This document shows, piece after piece, positions 37,840-48,349 of a stretch of 64,000 nucleotides of DNA; the first letter of the stretch is position 1; each line of letters starts with the position of its first letter. The notes under the pieces were generated by a model, which made no database searches, was not told the origin of the DNA, and worked only from the letters and a program-made list of their open reading frames with translations. Origin of the DNA: Paenibacillus sp. DMB20 (GTDB lineage Bacteria > Bacillota > Bacilli > Paenibacillales > Paenibacillaceae). The position numbers were made by a program, and so were the translations under genes. The stretch is from positions 248,001 to 312,000 of the forward strand of contig NZ_LAZU01000021.1 of NCBI RefSeq assembly GCF_000987955.1. The letters run 5' to 3'.

Positions 37840-38001
37840 CTCGTTAATGTGGCGGCTCGGTATGCCCTGTAACGTTCGGTTGGTGAAAAAGCCATCCTGC
37901 GATATGACAAGCAAAAAACGCCCTATAGGGAAGAATTTATAGTAAGATGATAATCGAAAGTCATTTCCAAAAAAAAATTCGTGAATCGCCAAGGAGCCCC
38001 C

Positions 38002-38634
38002 ATGATCAAAAAGCTTGGCCTGGCGCTGCTGTACGCAGGCATGGCATACCTTATATACCGTTATGGCGATCCCATCCTGAACTGGATGCGGTCATCCGAA
38101 CAGGTTGTTTTCGTAACGGTCCTGGCTGCATGTTTTGCCTTGTTCCCGGTCCTGCCCTATCCCGTTGTCGGCGGCGTTATTGGAGCGGCATACGGTCCGA
38201 TTGCCGGAGGTCTCCTCACCTGGATCGGTTCGGTGACAGCATCCGTATTGATGTTTTTGTTCGTCCGATATGGCTACCGCGAATGGGGAGCCCGGCTTCT
38301 CTATTCTTATAAACGCTTGGCCCGGGCTACCGTATGGTTTGAGGCGCATGCCTTTTTGACGATTCTGTTTGCCCGCCTTATTCCGTTGGTGCCGTCTGTA
38401 GCCATCAACGTGTACTCTGCGCTGAGCCGCGTGTCTTTTGCGGTATACGTTCTGGCTTCTTCCCTGGGCAAAATACCGGCGATGCTGCTGTTCGCCTTGA
38501 TTGGAGATCATCTGGCCGGCAAGCCGCGTGATCTGTTTTTTACCATCGGCGTTTACGGCCTGTTTTTGGCGGTAACGTTTCTGATTTACGGCCTATGGAA
38601 GCGGAAGAAGGCGGTACGCGAGGCGGTCTCATAG
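38002..38634 (+). CDS. TVP38/TMEM64-family membrane protein
   Basis: A 210-residue integral membrane protein with five or six hydrophobic segments and the DedA/VTT-superfamily signature: PVVGGVIGAAYGPIAGGLLTWIG-like reentrant region, followed by FARLIPLVPSVAINVYSAL and GKIPAMLLFALIGDH. Family members are linked to lipid scrambling or undecaprenyl-phosphate recycling. AAGGAG at 37991-37996 fixes ATG 38002. It is a single-gene unit and its exact lipid is unknown. Confidence 0.85.
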   Translation: MIKKLGLALLYAGMAYLIYRYGDPILNWMRSSEQVVFVTVLAACFALFPVLPYPVVGGVIGAAYGPIAGGLLTWIGSVTASVLMFLFVRYGYREWGARLLYSYKRLARATVWFEAHAFLTILFARLIPLVPSVAINVYSALSRVSFAVYVLASSLGKIPAMLLFALIGDHLAGKPRDLFFTIGVYGLFLAVTFLIYGLWKRKKAVREAVS

Positions 38635-38834
38635 GACGGAATCGATATTTCAGAATATCGGGTGCAGGTGAAGCTAGCGACTAATCCATGAAATTTTCCA
38701 TTTCGAGGAGATCCTGTCCCCGACATAAAAATGGGTCTTGCACTTTCAAGAGGTTGATCCCTGTGGTATGCTGATTTTCACATACTATCGCGTCAGTCAA
38801 AATCGAAAAAGGAACTCGCTTCCTATTTACATGA

Positions 38835-39940
<1,106 letters not shown>

Positions 39941-40215
39941 GGGACCAGGGCGTATGTGTTCGTTCGACGCATCCGGACCTTCAAGCAGATGGGAAAAGAC
40001 AAAACGGAGAGGAATTGACGGGAGATGCGCTGAAAACCCGGGTTTGGGGGATACCGCATCCGGTTTCTCGGCCTTAAACTGCGCCATGCTTCTTCTTGAA
40101 CTGTAAAGCTGTGACGCACTCCTTCATAGGCCGTAAGTCTATTGGCTTGCCCGGCTTAGAATGTTGTTTGTTCTACGCCCGCGAATTACGAATCACACAC
40201 TATCATTCCCCCTGC

Positions 40216-40318
40216 GTCCTGCCGTCATAGCACCGCCGCCTATTGCCTGCCGATCACGGACTTCCGTACCCAGCGCACTGTGCGCCAATCCCCCGCGTCC
40301 TGCCACCATAGCACCGAA
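40216..40318. repeat. Two imperfect direct repeats in a C-rich tract
   Basis: GCGTCCTGCCGTCATAGCAC and GCGTCCTGCCACCATAGCAC, each followed by CG, are spaced about 80 bases apart. No function is apparent. Confidence 0.45.
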
Positions 40319-40542
40319 CCCACCGCCGTTCGTCAATCCCCCCGTCCCGCCTCCAACGCATAACCCGTCACCATCCTCCATCCAGCGCGTCTCTTCCAAG
40401 CAGGCTAAAGAGCGAGCTCAGGAATTATAGAGTGCCAGATTACCTTCTTGCGCGAAGAATCAGGACAAACAAATAGGATTTGTGCATTGTATTTGCCCCA
40501 AATAATTTAGGTTTGGTTATTTTAATTTTTTCCTAAAAACGT

Positions 40543-40573
40543 GTTGACTTCATGAATACGACCGTAATATAAT
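40543..40573 (+). promoter_or_regulatory. Candidate promoter upstream of the Lpl-type operon
   Basis: TTGACT (40543-40548) and TATAAT (40568-40573) are 19 bases apart; TAATAT at 40565 would give 16. It leaves a leader of about 350 bases that contains both operator-like sites. Confidence 0.4.
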
Positions 40574-40821
40574 GGCGTCAGGTCGTTAGTTGATTATAAA
40601 AATGACCAAACATTCACGAATTATTTTCCATGCTGCGCATTTATTTTCCCCAAATCAACATTCCTTTTGTGCAAATTCATGATTTTTTCCGAACAACCAT
40701 TACATTTTCGACGTCAAGAACATCTGAAGCTCAGTTATGATCTCTTGAATTCCGCTTTTGAATATCTGTCCCCGTAATGTCGTTAAACACTTGAGCGGAG
40801 ATTATTTTTCCGCCAAAAAAA

Positions 40822-40835
40822 AGAAAGCGCTTACC
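40822..40835. promoter_or_regulatory. Operator-like palindrome, site 1
   Basis: AGAAAGCGCTTACC contains the perfect core AAGCGCTT used by LacI-family proteins and by CcpA (cre). Confidence 0.55.
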
Positions 40836-40874
40836 ATTTGTTTGATAAAGTCCGAGTTTATCGGACCGACACTT

Positions 40875-40888
40875 TGAAAGCGCTTCAT
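40875..40888. promoter_or_regulatory. Operator-like palindrome, site 2
   Basis: TGAAAGCGCTTCAT is a 14-base near-perfect palindrome with the same core, 53 bases from site 1 and 44 bases before the dehydrogenase start. The five-turn spacing would allow looping. Confidence 0.6.
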
Positions 40889-40931
40889 CCATGATGCGTG
40901 CCACTAAATACATAGAGAGGAGAATGAGGAA

Positions 40932-42107
40932 ATGAAGACCGGGAAACAAGTGAGAATCGGCATGATCGGTGCCAGGGGAAGAGGGGCCATCGCAAAATAT
41001 TGGCATCAGCCCGAAGGGCGGTCCGTCGTCGTGGGGGCAGCCGACATTTATGCGGAGCGCCTTGAGGAATTCAAGAATAACATCAACCCGGACGCGTTCG
41101 TGACGACCGATTACCGGGAGCTCATCGCACGCGACGATATCGATGCCATCGCGGTAACCTCCCCGGATTTTTGTCACGAGGAACATGCGGTGGCGGCGCT
41201 GAAAGCGGGAAAGCATGTGTTCTGCGAGAAGCCGCTGGCGATTACGGTGGAAGGCTGCGACAACATCCTGAAAGCGTGGAAGGAATCCGGCAAGCATCTC
41301 ATGGTCGGCTTCAATATGCGCTACATGAACATGTACCGCACGATGAAGGAAATCGTCGACTCGGGCGTCATCGGGGAAATCAAGGCGGTGTGGGTGAGGC
41401 ATTTCGTAGGCTGGGGCGGTTATTTCTACTTTCATGACTGGCATGCGAATTCGAAGAACAGCACCGGCTTGCTGCTTCAGAAAGGCTCGCATGATATCGA
41501 CATCATTCACTGGATCACAGGCCGCTATGCCACGAAGGTTAGCGGGTTCGGCGGCCTGGATTTCTTCGGCGGCGAGAAGCCGAATGACCTGACGTGTCCA
41601 GCGTGCGAGGAACGCGATACGTGTACGGAAGCGAGCCCGGGGCGTCTGATTGAATGTGCTTTCCGCGAAGAGGTGAATGTCGAGGACAACAATATGGTCC
41701 TTATGGAGTTGGAAGGAGGCATCAAGGCTTCCTATCTGCAGTGTCATTTTACGCCCGACTATCAGCGGAATTATACGTTCATCGGTACGGAAGGACGCAT
41801 GGAAAACAGCGAGCTGGAGGACAAGGTATACGTCTGGACGCGCCGTTCCAACAGCGAGCGCGAGCTGGCGGATCGGGTGTATCAGATCAAAGAAGCGAAG
41901 GGCTCCCACGGCGGGGCGGATCCGAATATCTGCAAGGACTTCGTCGAGATGATTCTGGATGGCAAGGAGCCTGTAGCGACGCCGCTTGCAGGACGAATGA
42001 GCGTTGCGGTCGGCTGCGCGGCGACGCAGTCCATCCGCCAGGGCGGAGGCGTCGTGGCTGTGTCCCCGGTACCGAATTTGGCTGCCGAAGCGGTGGCGGA
42101 GGGTTGA
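40932..42107 (+). CDS. Gfo/Idh/MocA-family oxidoreductase with Cys-rich insert
   Basis: A 391-residue cytosolic NAD(P)-dependent dehydrogenase. The nucleotide-binding motif is RIGMIGARGRGAIAKYW and the catalytic-region lysine is in HVFCEKPLAITVEG. LQKGSHDIDIIHWITG carries the conserved Asp/His pair. A CPACEERDTC insert with two further cysteines nearby may bind a metal. AGAGAGGAGAATGAGG precedes ATG 40932. The gene is first in a unit with two permeases and a binding protein, so it probably processes the imported sugar or glycoside. Confidence 0.88.
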   Translation: MKTGKQVRIGMIGARGRGAIAKYWHQPEGRSVVVGAADIYAERLEEFKNNINPDAFVTTDYRELIARDDIDAIAVTSPDFCHEEHAVAALKAGKHVFCEKPLAITVEGCDNILKAWKESGKHLMVGFNMRYMNMYRTMKEIVDSGVIGEIKAVWVRHFVGWGGYFYFHDWHANSKNSTGLLLQKGSHDIDIIHWITGRYATKVSGFGGLDFFGGEKPNDLTCPACEERDTCTEASPGRLIECAFREEVNVEDNNMVLMELEGGIKASYLQCHFTPDYQRNYTFIGTEGRMENSELEDKVYVWTRRSNSERELADRVYQIKEAKGSHGGADPNICKDFVEMILDGKEPVATPLAGRMSVAVGCAATQSIRQGGGVVAVSPVPNLAAEAVAEG

Positions 42108-42155
42108 TGCGATGAGCAATCATGGTTCGAACAAAGAGCAAAGGAGGGAGAAGCG

Positions 42156-43124
42156 TTGGAATCGACAGACCTGACGCTGCACAGCTCCGGCAAAATTACC
42201 GTCGTCAAGCATACCAGAATGGAGCGAATCCGCAAGGGGCTGACGAAGAACTGGCAGCTTTATCTTCTCCTTCTTCCCGTCATTTTGTACTATATCGTAT
42301 TTCACTACCTGCCGATGTACGGCATTCAAATCGCCTTCAAGGATTTCATGGCGAACAAGGGCATTTGGGACAGTCCTTGGGCCGGTTTAAAGCATTTCGA
42401 GCGCTTTTTCAACAGCTTCTATTTTGAGCGGCTGCTGACCAATACGGTGCTTATCAGCCTGTACACCCTGGCGCTCAGCTTCCCGATCCCGATTCTGCTC
42501 GCATTAATGCTGAACGAGGTTAAGGCGGAGCGGTTCAAGAAAATCGTACAGACGATAACCTACGCGCCGCATTTTTTGTCCGTCGTGGTCGTGGTCGGCA
42601 TGCTGTTCATTTTTTTGAACCCGAGCACGGGCATCATTAATCATCTGATCGTCGCGTTCGGCGGGGAGCGGATCACGTTCATGACCTCGCCGGGCTGGTT
42701 CAAGACGCTGTATGTGCTGTCCGATGTATGGCAGACCATGGGGTGGAGCTCCATCATTTATTTGGCGGCGCTGTCCGGCGTCGACCAACAGCTTCACGAA
42801 GCCGCAACCATCGACGGCGCGAACAAGATCCAACGCATATGGCATATTAATCTGCCTACGATTGCGCCCACCATTGTCATCCTTCTCATTTTGAACCTGG
42901 GAAGCGTCATGTCCGTCGGTTTCGAGAAGGTGTTCCTCATGCAAAACTCGCTCAATATGAGCAGCTCGGACATCATTTCCACATATGTGTACCGCACCGG
43001 TATTTTGGATGCGCAGTACAGCTTCTCGGCTGCCGTCGGACTGTTCAACTCCGTAGTGAACTTTGCGCTTCTGATCCTCGTCAACTATATCGCGAGACGC
43101 GTCAACGAGACAAGCCTATGGTAA
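42156..43124 (+). CDS. LplB-type ABC transporter permease
   Basis: A 322-residue permease of the MalF-like CUT1 class. Marks are the N-terminal segment YLLLLPVILYYIVFHYLPMYG, the phrase AFKDFMANKGIWDSPWAGL typical of LplB proteins, and the EAA loop HEAATIDGANKIQRIWHINLP. It has six predicted membrane segments. TTG 42156 follows AAGGAGGGAG with a 6-base spacing. It lies 48 bases after the dehydrogenase and 13 bases before the second permease. In Paenibacillus such systems import oligosaccharides, aldouronates or other plant-derived sugars using a shared ATPase encoded elsewhere. Confidence 0.9.
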   Translation: MESTDLTLHSSGKITVVKHTRMERIRKGLTKNWQLYLLLLPVILYYIVFHYLPMYGIQIAFKDFMANKGIWDSPWAGLKHFERFFNSFYFERLLTNTVLISLYTLALSFPIPILLALMLNEVKAERFKKIVQTITYAPHFLSVVVVVGMLFIFLNPSTGIINHLIVAFGGERITFMTSPGWFKTLYVLSDVWQTMGWSSIIYLAALSGVDQQLHEAATIDGANKIQRIWHINLPTIAPTIVILLILNLGSVMSVGFEKVFLMQNSLNMSSSDIISTYVYRTGILDAQYSFSAAVGLFNSVVNFALLILVNYIARRVNETSLW

Positions 43125-43137
43125 GGAGGGACGGTAG

Positions 43138-44022
43138 ATGATCGATCGTTCGCTGGGAGACCGGATTTTTAACGTCGTCAATTACGCGCTGCTGACACTA
43201 GTTACCCTTGTCGTGCTGTATCCGCTGTTGTTTGTAGTAAGCGCTTCCGTCAGTAACCCGGAGTTTGTTCTTCGCGGGGAAATGTGGTTTATTCCGAAGG
43301 GCTTTAATCTCGATGCCTATGCGAAGATTTTCCAGAACAAAGACATTCTGCTCGGCTACGGCAATACCATCCTGTATACATTGATCGGAACGGCCATTAA
43401 TGTCGTCTTGACGATATGCGCCGCCTATCCGCTATCCCGCCGCGATCTGACCGGACGCGGGCTTGTAACGGGACTCATCGTGTTTACGATGTTTTTCGGC
43501 GGCGGGCTTATTCCGACGTACTTGCTCATTAAAAACCTGAACATGCTGGATACGCTCTGGGTCATGGTCATACCCAACGCCGTATCCGTGTGGAACATTA
43601 TCATTATGCGAACCTTCTTCCAGCAGTCGATTCCCGGGGAATTGCAGGAATCCGCTATGATTGACGGCTGTACCCACTTCCAGACGCTGCTGCGCATCGT
43701 ACTGCCGTTATCCATGCCGATTATTGCAGTCATGGTGCTGTTTTATGCGGTTGGCCATTGGAACTCTTATTTCAATGCCTTGATTTATCTGACAACCAAG
43801 GAGAGATTTCCGCTGCAGCTCATTCTCCGCGAAATTCTGATTCAAAGCGATTCCGGCGAGTTCGTGAAGCTGACTTCCGAATCGGCGGTGAGAATGAAGA
43901 TGAGCGTCGAAGGATTGAAATACGCCGTGCTCGTGGTGGCGAATTTGCCGATGCTCGTGTTGTACCCGTTCCTGCAGCGTTATTTTGTGAAGGGCATTAT
44001 GATTGGCGCTTTGAAGGGATAA
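43138..44022 (+). CDS. LplC/YtcP-type ABC transporter permease
   Basis: A 294-residue MalG-like permease, partner of the preceding gene. Six membrane segments; typical marks are VSASVSNPEFVLRGEMWFIP, FGGGLIPTYLLIKNLNMLD, the EAA loop ESAMIDGCTHFQTLLRIVLP and the C-terminus YFVKGIMIGALKG. AAGGAGGGACGG precedes ATG 43138. No ATPase gene lies in this unit, as usual for CUT1 operons served by an MsmX-type ATPase. Confidence 0.92.
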   Translation: MIDRSLGDRIFNVVNYALLTLVTLVVLYPLLFVVSASVSNPEFVLRGEMWFIPKGFNLDAYAKIFQNKDILLGYGNTILYTLIGTAINVVLTICAAYPLSRRDLTGRGLVTGLIVFTMFFGGGLIPTYLLIKNLNMLDTLWVMVIPNAVSVWNIIIMRTFFQQSIPGELQESAMIDGCTHFQTLLRIVLPLSMPIIAVMVLFYAVGHWNSYFNALIYLTTKERFPLQLILREILIQSDSGEFVKLTSESAVRMKMSVEGLKYAVLVVANLPMLVLYPFLQRYFVKGIMIGALKG

Positions 44023-44072
44023 CGGCAGCAGCCAACCTTTTTTGATCACGTCTATATAAGGGGGATAATGGA

Positions 44073-45700
44073 ATGCGTCATGGAAAATGGTATACCGTAT
44101 CGCTGAGCGTGCTGCTCGGCTTCTCACTGATCGCTTCAGCGTGCGGTGGAGGAGGAAGCGGGGAGGCAAGCGGAGGCAATCAGGATGAAAGGCTGGCCCG
44201 GATCAACAAGGAAGGCATGCCGATCGCCAAGGAGAATTTGCCGATGACGGCCTTTGCCGGGAAGTTCTATGCCTCATCCGATTGGAACAAACTCATGCTG
44301 TGGCAGGAGTACGAGAAAATGTCCAATATTCATGTCGAATGGGAAACCGTGCAGGTTGACAGCCTGAAGGAGAAACGGAACATCAAGCTGGCCGGCGGCG
44401 ACTATCCGGAGATGTTTTTTGCTTCCGCGCTGCCGAAAACGGATTTAATCAAATACGGAAGCCAGGGGACGTTTCTGAAGCTTAACGATCTGATCGACCA
44501 ATATGCGCCGAATTTCAAGAAGATCATGGACCAATATCCCATTGTGAAAAAGGGGATTACGATGCCGGACGGCAGCATTTACGGCCTGCCTACGGTGTTC
44601 GATCCCGAGTTCAAGTCGCTATTTTACGGGACGCCCTGGGTAAAGCAGGAGTGGCTCGACAATGTGGGCATGAAGGCGCCGACGACGCTGGATGAGTTAT
44701 ACAATGTGCTGAAAGCGTTTAAGGAGAAGGACCCGAACAAAAACGGCAAGCAGGACGAGATTCCATGGGGGTCGAGGGGCGTCAACATCATGATCAACTT
44801 CCTGCGCGGCTCCTTTGGACTTAGCAAGAACGGCATAGCCAATCCCAACGTGGATCTGGATCCTGCCACAGGCAAGCTTCGCTTCGTCCAAGCGACCGAT
44901 GAATACAAGCGGCTGCTGGAATATGTCGCGAAGCTGTACAAGGACGGCCTGCTGGATAAAGAAACCTTTACGATGAAGGATACGGATATTACCTCCAAAG
45001 CGAGCGAAGGCTTATATGGCTTCCTTGACGGGGTTGACCCTAAAGCCGTCTATAACCAGGAGGGTTATGTAGCATGCCGGTTATTCAAGGAGAAAACGGG
45101 GAGAAGCTGTTGACGAATATCGGCTCGCCTTTGGGCAATATCGGCATGTTCGTCCTGACCGACAAAGCCCAAAATCCGGAGGCGGCTATCCGTTGGATAG
45201 ACCACTTCTACGGCGACGAGGGCGCCAAAATGTTCTTTATGGGCTTCGAAGGCGTGACCTACGAAGTGAACGACAAGGGCGAATTCGAATATCTGGATTC
45301 CATTAAAAACAACAAGGACGGTTTGAATCTCGATCAGGCGATCAGCCAGTACCTCACCTGGCCGGGGGGCTATTACCCGGGCATCGTGAAGCAGAAGTTC
45401 TTCAAGGGGGCGGAGGGCTACCCATCCTCCGTGAAGAATGCGGAAGCCGCCGAGCCCTATTCCGTCAAGATGGAAGACGTTTGGCCGGCTTTCAACTTCA
45501 CGCCCGAAGAGCAGGAAGAACTGACGACGATCCAGACGGATATCCAGACCTACATCGACGAGATGCGAGACAAGTTCGCTTCGGGCGCCGCTGGTTCCGA
45601 CCAGTGGGACGCCTATGTGAAGCAGCTTGAACAGATGAACGTGAAGCGCTATCTGGAGCTGTACCAAGCTGCGTATGACCGGTATAAGAGCGAGAAATAG
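44073..45700 (+). CDS. LplA-type extracellular binding lipoprotein, one frame break
   Basis: A signal peptide with lipobox (FSLIASACGGG) gives a lipid-anchored sugar-binding protein of about 543 residues, normal for the large Lpl-type class. Features include ASSDWNKLMLWQEYEKMSNIHVEW, LPKTDLIKYG and NKNGKQDEIPWG. The frame breaks near 45073: adding one A (GCATGCCG to GCAATGCCG) restores EGYVAMPVIQGENGEKLLTN. AAGGGGG precedes ATG 44073. It is the last gene of the importer unit and ends before the terminator at 45769. The ligand is unknown. Confidence 0.88.
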
Positions 45701-45768
45701 CCATGTGATTACTGAGCCGCAAAAACAGGAGAGCTGAACGAAAGGCAAGGTCTCCTCTACGGAACATA

Positions 45769-45815
45769 AAAACAGGCGAGCCGTCTGATTAAGACGAACT
45801 CGCCTGTTTTGTTTT
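45769..45815 (+). terminator. Terminator of the Lpl-type operon
   Basis: AAAACAGGCGAG pairs with CTCGCCTGTTTT, with an inner CGTCT/AGACG stem, followed by GTTTT. Repeat copy 4 begins at the next base. Confidence 0.88.
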
Positions 45816-45900
45816 AAGATATCGGAAAGTATAAACTTCGAAGCATGGACCTTCCTGATATCGCAAGAAAAACTTCCGCTAAAAGAGGTCTGTCTTCTGT
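45816..45900 (+). repeat. Dispersed structured repeat, copy 4 (3'-truncated)
   Basis: 85 bases matching the 5' part of the family. The outer stem is GATATCGG/CTGATATC, changed on both sides relative to the other copies but still paired. CGCAAGAAAAACTTCCGC and GGTCTGTCTTCTGTG are conserved. The final hairpin arm and T tract are missing; similarity stops 14 bases before the convergent ydbT stop codon. Confidence 0.72.
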
Positions 45901-45913
45901 GTCTTACCCGCGA

Positions 45914-47677
45914 TCAGCCGCTTCTGGATCCGGAGGTTTCGGGAACCTCCGAAGCTGCCTCCTTGGAGCGGCGGAACCAGTGCCAGATGCCTTCCACGGC
46001 GGATTGCTCGATCGCGTAGATCTTCCCGTCATATTGGCTGGAGATCAGGCTGACCTCAAAAGACAGCAGTTGCCGCCGCCGCTGGCGCCGGGTGCCCGTC
46101 ACCTTAAGGCTGACGATCTGGGGCCGGCGCACATACCGGGTATGCCGGGCCAACGTTCGGCTGCGCATCGTCAGCTGCTTGCCGCGAAGGGCAATCCCCG
46201 TATCCCTGTGCGTCAGGTACGACCACAACAGGGACAGCGGGAACAGCAATAGCGACCATAATCCCGGCGCTTTGAAGTACCAGATCACCGCTGCGCACAC
46301 GACGGTTGTCACGACGGCTTCCATCCGCAGGTACAGCCACAGCGCTCTCCGCGGGGACCGGGTGTCCACTTGATCGGCACTGAACTGCGGAACGATGTTC
46401 CGCAGCAGCTCCCCGACCTCGTTTAAACGAATCATCGGATGCAGCACCAGGTTTTTGTCGGAATCCGAGGTAAGCACGTGCAGTTTTACTTCGCTGTAAC
46501 CGAACGGCTGCCGCAGAATTCCCTCTTTGACCGATACGGCCTGAACCCGTTTAGGAGAAAAAAACATCTGCTTCCGTTCCAGCAGGCCGCAAGTGACGGC
46601 GATTTGTTTGCCGACCCGTTCCACGGTAAAACCCGCATATTTGATCGTGTACAGCACGCCCGATAAAAGCCAGGCCAGCAAAAGGGCGATCGCTGCCGCA
46701 GCGGCCCAACCGCCGGACATCAGATGGCCGGCTTCGCGGAACAGTTTGCCGTACAGATTTTTGGGCAGGATATCATCCGCGAAGGAGAATACGCCGGCCG
46801 CGAACGCAAGCGCCAGCGACAGATTGAACGAGGTCAGGGCCGCCAGCAGCAGGCGGCCTGCCGATAGGCGAAGCAGCACGGTGCGCTCTTCGGCCGGTGC
46901 AGCCGTACCGCCGTACGGTTCGTTGGCGGATTGCGCAGGTCCCGATGGAGCCCCGTGTCGGTTGGCGGCAGGAACGGCTTGAAGAGGGGATGATCCTCCC
47001 TGCCTTTGAATGGCGTGCCCGTCCTCTGCCTTCCCGTGAGGGAGCAGGGATTCATCCCCGGCAGGATGGATCGGACCCGGCTCTTTCACGGAGCCCATGG
47101 GTTCCGCTTCCGATATGGTATCCGCCCCAGGGAATGGTGCAGCCCTCAAAACGCTCTCTGCCATACGGCTATCTGAAGCACGATCGGTTGCAGCGTTGCT
47201 GTCGTGAGCCGCCGCCGTTCGCTCCCGCAGCCATTGCTGAAGTCGCCGAGCTTCCGAGCCCGACACGGCGGGAAGCTTGCCTCCTTCCTCGCTTTTTCCC
47301 GGCGTGTCGATCTTCACCTGGGTCAGGCCGAGAATACGCTGAAACAGGGGCTGTTCCATGTTCATGGAATGGATGCGTCCCGTATAGACCGACAGCTCCT
47401 CCCGAAACAACACCCCGCGCCGGATCACGATTTTGTTATCTTCCAGCACGTAAACAAAACGTTTCCATCGGAGCCATCCGTAAAAGAGCAGCAATGCGGC
47501 CACGCCGGCGGCGGCAGCCGCCATCCACAGCCAGGAAAAAGGTTTGGCTTCATCGCCTTTGAAGATCCGGAAAGCAAACAGAGCGGCGATCGGGAGCAGC
47601 GGTTTGATGATGCCGGCAAGCGGAAACAGGATGTATAACTTATGAAGACGATGCTCGATCGGCCGTTCACTCATCAT
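45914..47677 (-). CDS. YdbT-type membrane protein with bacterial PH (bPH2) domains
   Basis: A 587-residue membrane protein. Paired hydrophobic segments (LYILFPLAGIIKPLLPIAAL; FSWLWMAAAAAGVAALLLFYGW; RLLLAALTSFNLSLALAFAAG; AAAAIALLLAWLLSGVLY; AVVTTVVCAAVIWY) alternate with three bPH2 domains (VLEDNKIVIRRGVLFREELSVY; RVGKQIAVTCGLLERKQMFF; GIALRGKQLTMRSRTLARH). A ~140-residue low-complexity Ala/Pro-rich insertion follows the first PH domain. The start overlaps the ydbS end; MMSERP at 47677 is the natural start. In B. subtilis YdbS/YdbT contribute to resistance to amylocyclicin-type bacteriocins. No frame break is seen. Confidence 0.85.
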   Translation of the reverse strand: MMSERPIEHRLHKLYILFPLAGIIKPLLPIAALFAFRIFKGDEAKPFSWLWMAAAAAGVAALLLFYGWLRWKRFVYVLEDNKIVIRRGVLFREELSVYTGRIHSMNMEQPLFQRILGLTQVKIDTPGKSEEGGKLPAVSGSEARRLQQWLRERTAAAHDSNAATDRASDSRMAESVLRAAPFPGADTISEAEPMGSVKEPGPIHPAGDESLLPHGKAEDGHAIQRQGGSSPLQAVPAANRHGAPSGPAQSANEPYGGTAAPAEERTVLLRLSAGRLLLAALTSFNLSLALAFAAGVFSFADDILPKNLYGKLFREAGHLMSGGWAAAAAIALLLAWLLSGVLYTIKYAGFTVERVGKQIAVTCGLLERKQMFFSPKRVQAVSVKEGILRQPFGYSEVKLHVLTSDSDKNLVLHPMIRLNEVGELLRNIVPQFSADQVDTRSPRRALWLYLRMEAVVTTVVCAAVIWYFKAPGLWSLLLFPLSLLWSYLTHRDTGIALRGKQLTMRSRTLARHTRYVRRPQIVSLKVTGTRRQRRRQLLSFEVSLISSQYDGKIYAIEQSAVEGIWHWFRRSKEAASEVPETSGSRSG

Positions 47678-48152
47678 GTTCCACCACTTTCGCAAGCTCC
47701 CCGATCTGCAGTTTGAGTTTTTCCGCTTCCTCCAGCTTCAGCGCTTTGATGACATGGGTTTTCGCAGCCGTAACGACCTTTATTTCGGCAAGTCCGTATT
47801 TCCTCAGCATGGGGCCGCTTTCGAGCTCCACATGCTGAATCCGGGTCATGGGAACCACGGTGTCATTAAGCCAGATCCACCCCGAGCGCAGTTCAAGTTC
47901 TTCGTCGGATACCTTGAAGCCGAACGTCCGATAGAACAGGCCGGGAGCGAACCAGGTGTACCAGATAAGGGAAAGAGCAAACAACCCAAGGGCGATCCAG
48001 CCGGGGAGAAGTGTCCAATCCTTGTATTCCGCCACAATGAGATAGGCTGCGGCGAGGGCCATGAGAACCGCATTGCCGATCAAGCTGGATATGCGGGATA
48101 CCTGTATAATATCCGGGTGGCACTGGTGCATGCCCCTTAGTCGATGATTCAT
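47667..48152 (-). CDS. YdbS-type membrane protein with one bPH2 domain
   Basis: A ~161-residue protein with two membrane segments (SLIGNAVLMALAAAYLIV and WIALGLFALSLIWYTWFAPGL) followed by one bPH2 domain (VSDEELELRSGWIWLNDTVVPMTRIQHVELESGPM). It overlaps the ydbT start, indicating coupled translation and a heteromeric complex in the membrane. AGGAGG upstream of ATG 48152 is 12 bases away across a run of A; the in-frame ATG at 48173 would swallow that site. The role follows the YdbS/YdbT family and is otherwise unproven. Confidence 0.83.
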   Translation of the reverse strand: MNHRLRGMHQCHPDIIQVSRISSLIGNAVLMALAAAYLIVAEYKDWTLLPGWIALGLFALSLIWYTWFAPGLFYRTFGFKVSDEELELRSGWIWLNDTVVPMTRIQHVELESGPMLRKYGLAEIKVVTAAKTHVIKALKLEEAEKLKLQIGELAKVVEHDE

Positions 48153-48349
48153 TTTTTTTATAATCCTCCTCATGTGTTTGCCTTGATGACCGTTTATATG
48201 TATGGTTGAAGCTTGCTGCCGACCTTACTATTTTAACACGATGGCTTGAATTCCGCGTAAAGACAACTTTAACAATGGCTTAACGTATTCCGTAAGCGTT
48301 TAGCTGGAGTTAAGATAGATGAAGAGACTAATATAGAAGGGCTGATCGA

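Larger units (their letters stand above)
39941..40931 (+). other. Long intergenic region before the Lpl-type operon
   Basis: About 1 kb with no convincing gene. 40200-40400 is strongly C-rich on the plus strand; a Pro-rich frame and its Gly-rich antisense run through it, but neither has a ribosome binding site or known domain. The unit GCGTCCTGCC followed by CATAGCACCG occurs twice (about 40216 and 40296). From 40480 on the sequence is AT-rich and carries a promoter and two operator-like sites. Confidence 0.5.

Noticed and set aside
40731..42119. 462-codon minus-strand open frame opposite the operon dehydrogenase
   Set aside because: Antisense shadow of a Gfo/Idh/MocA gene with all motifs on the plus strand.
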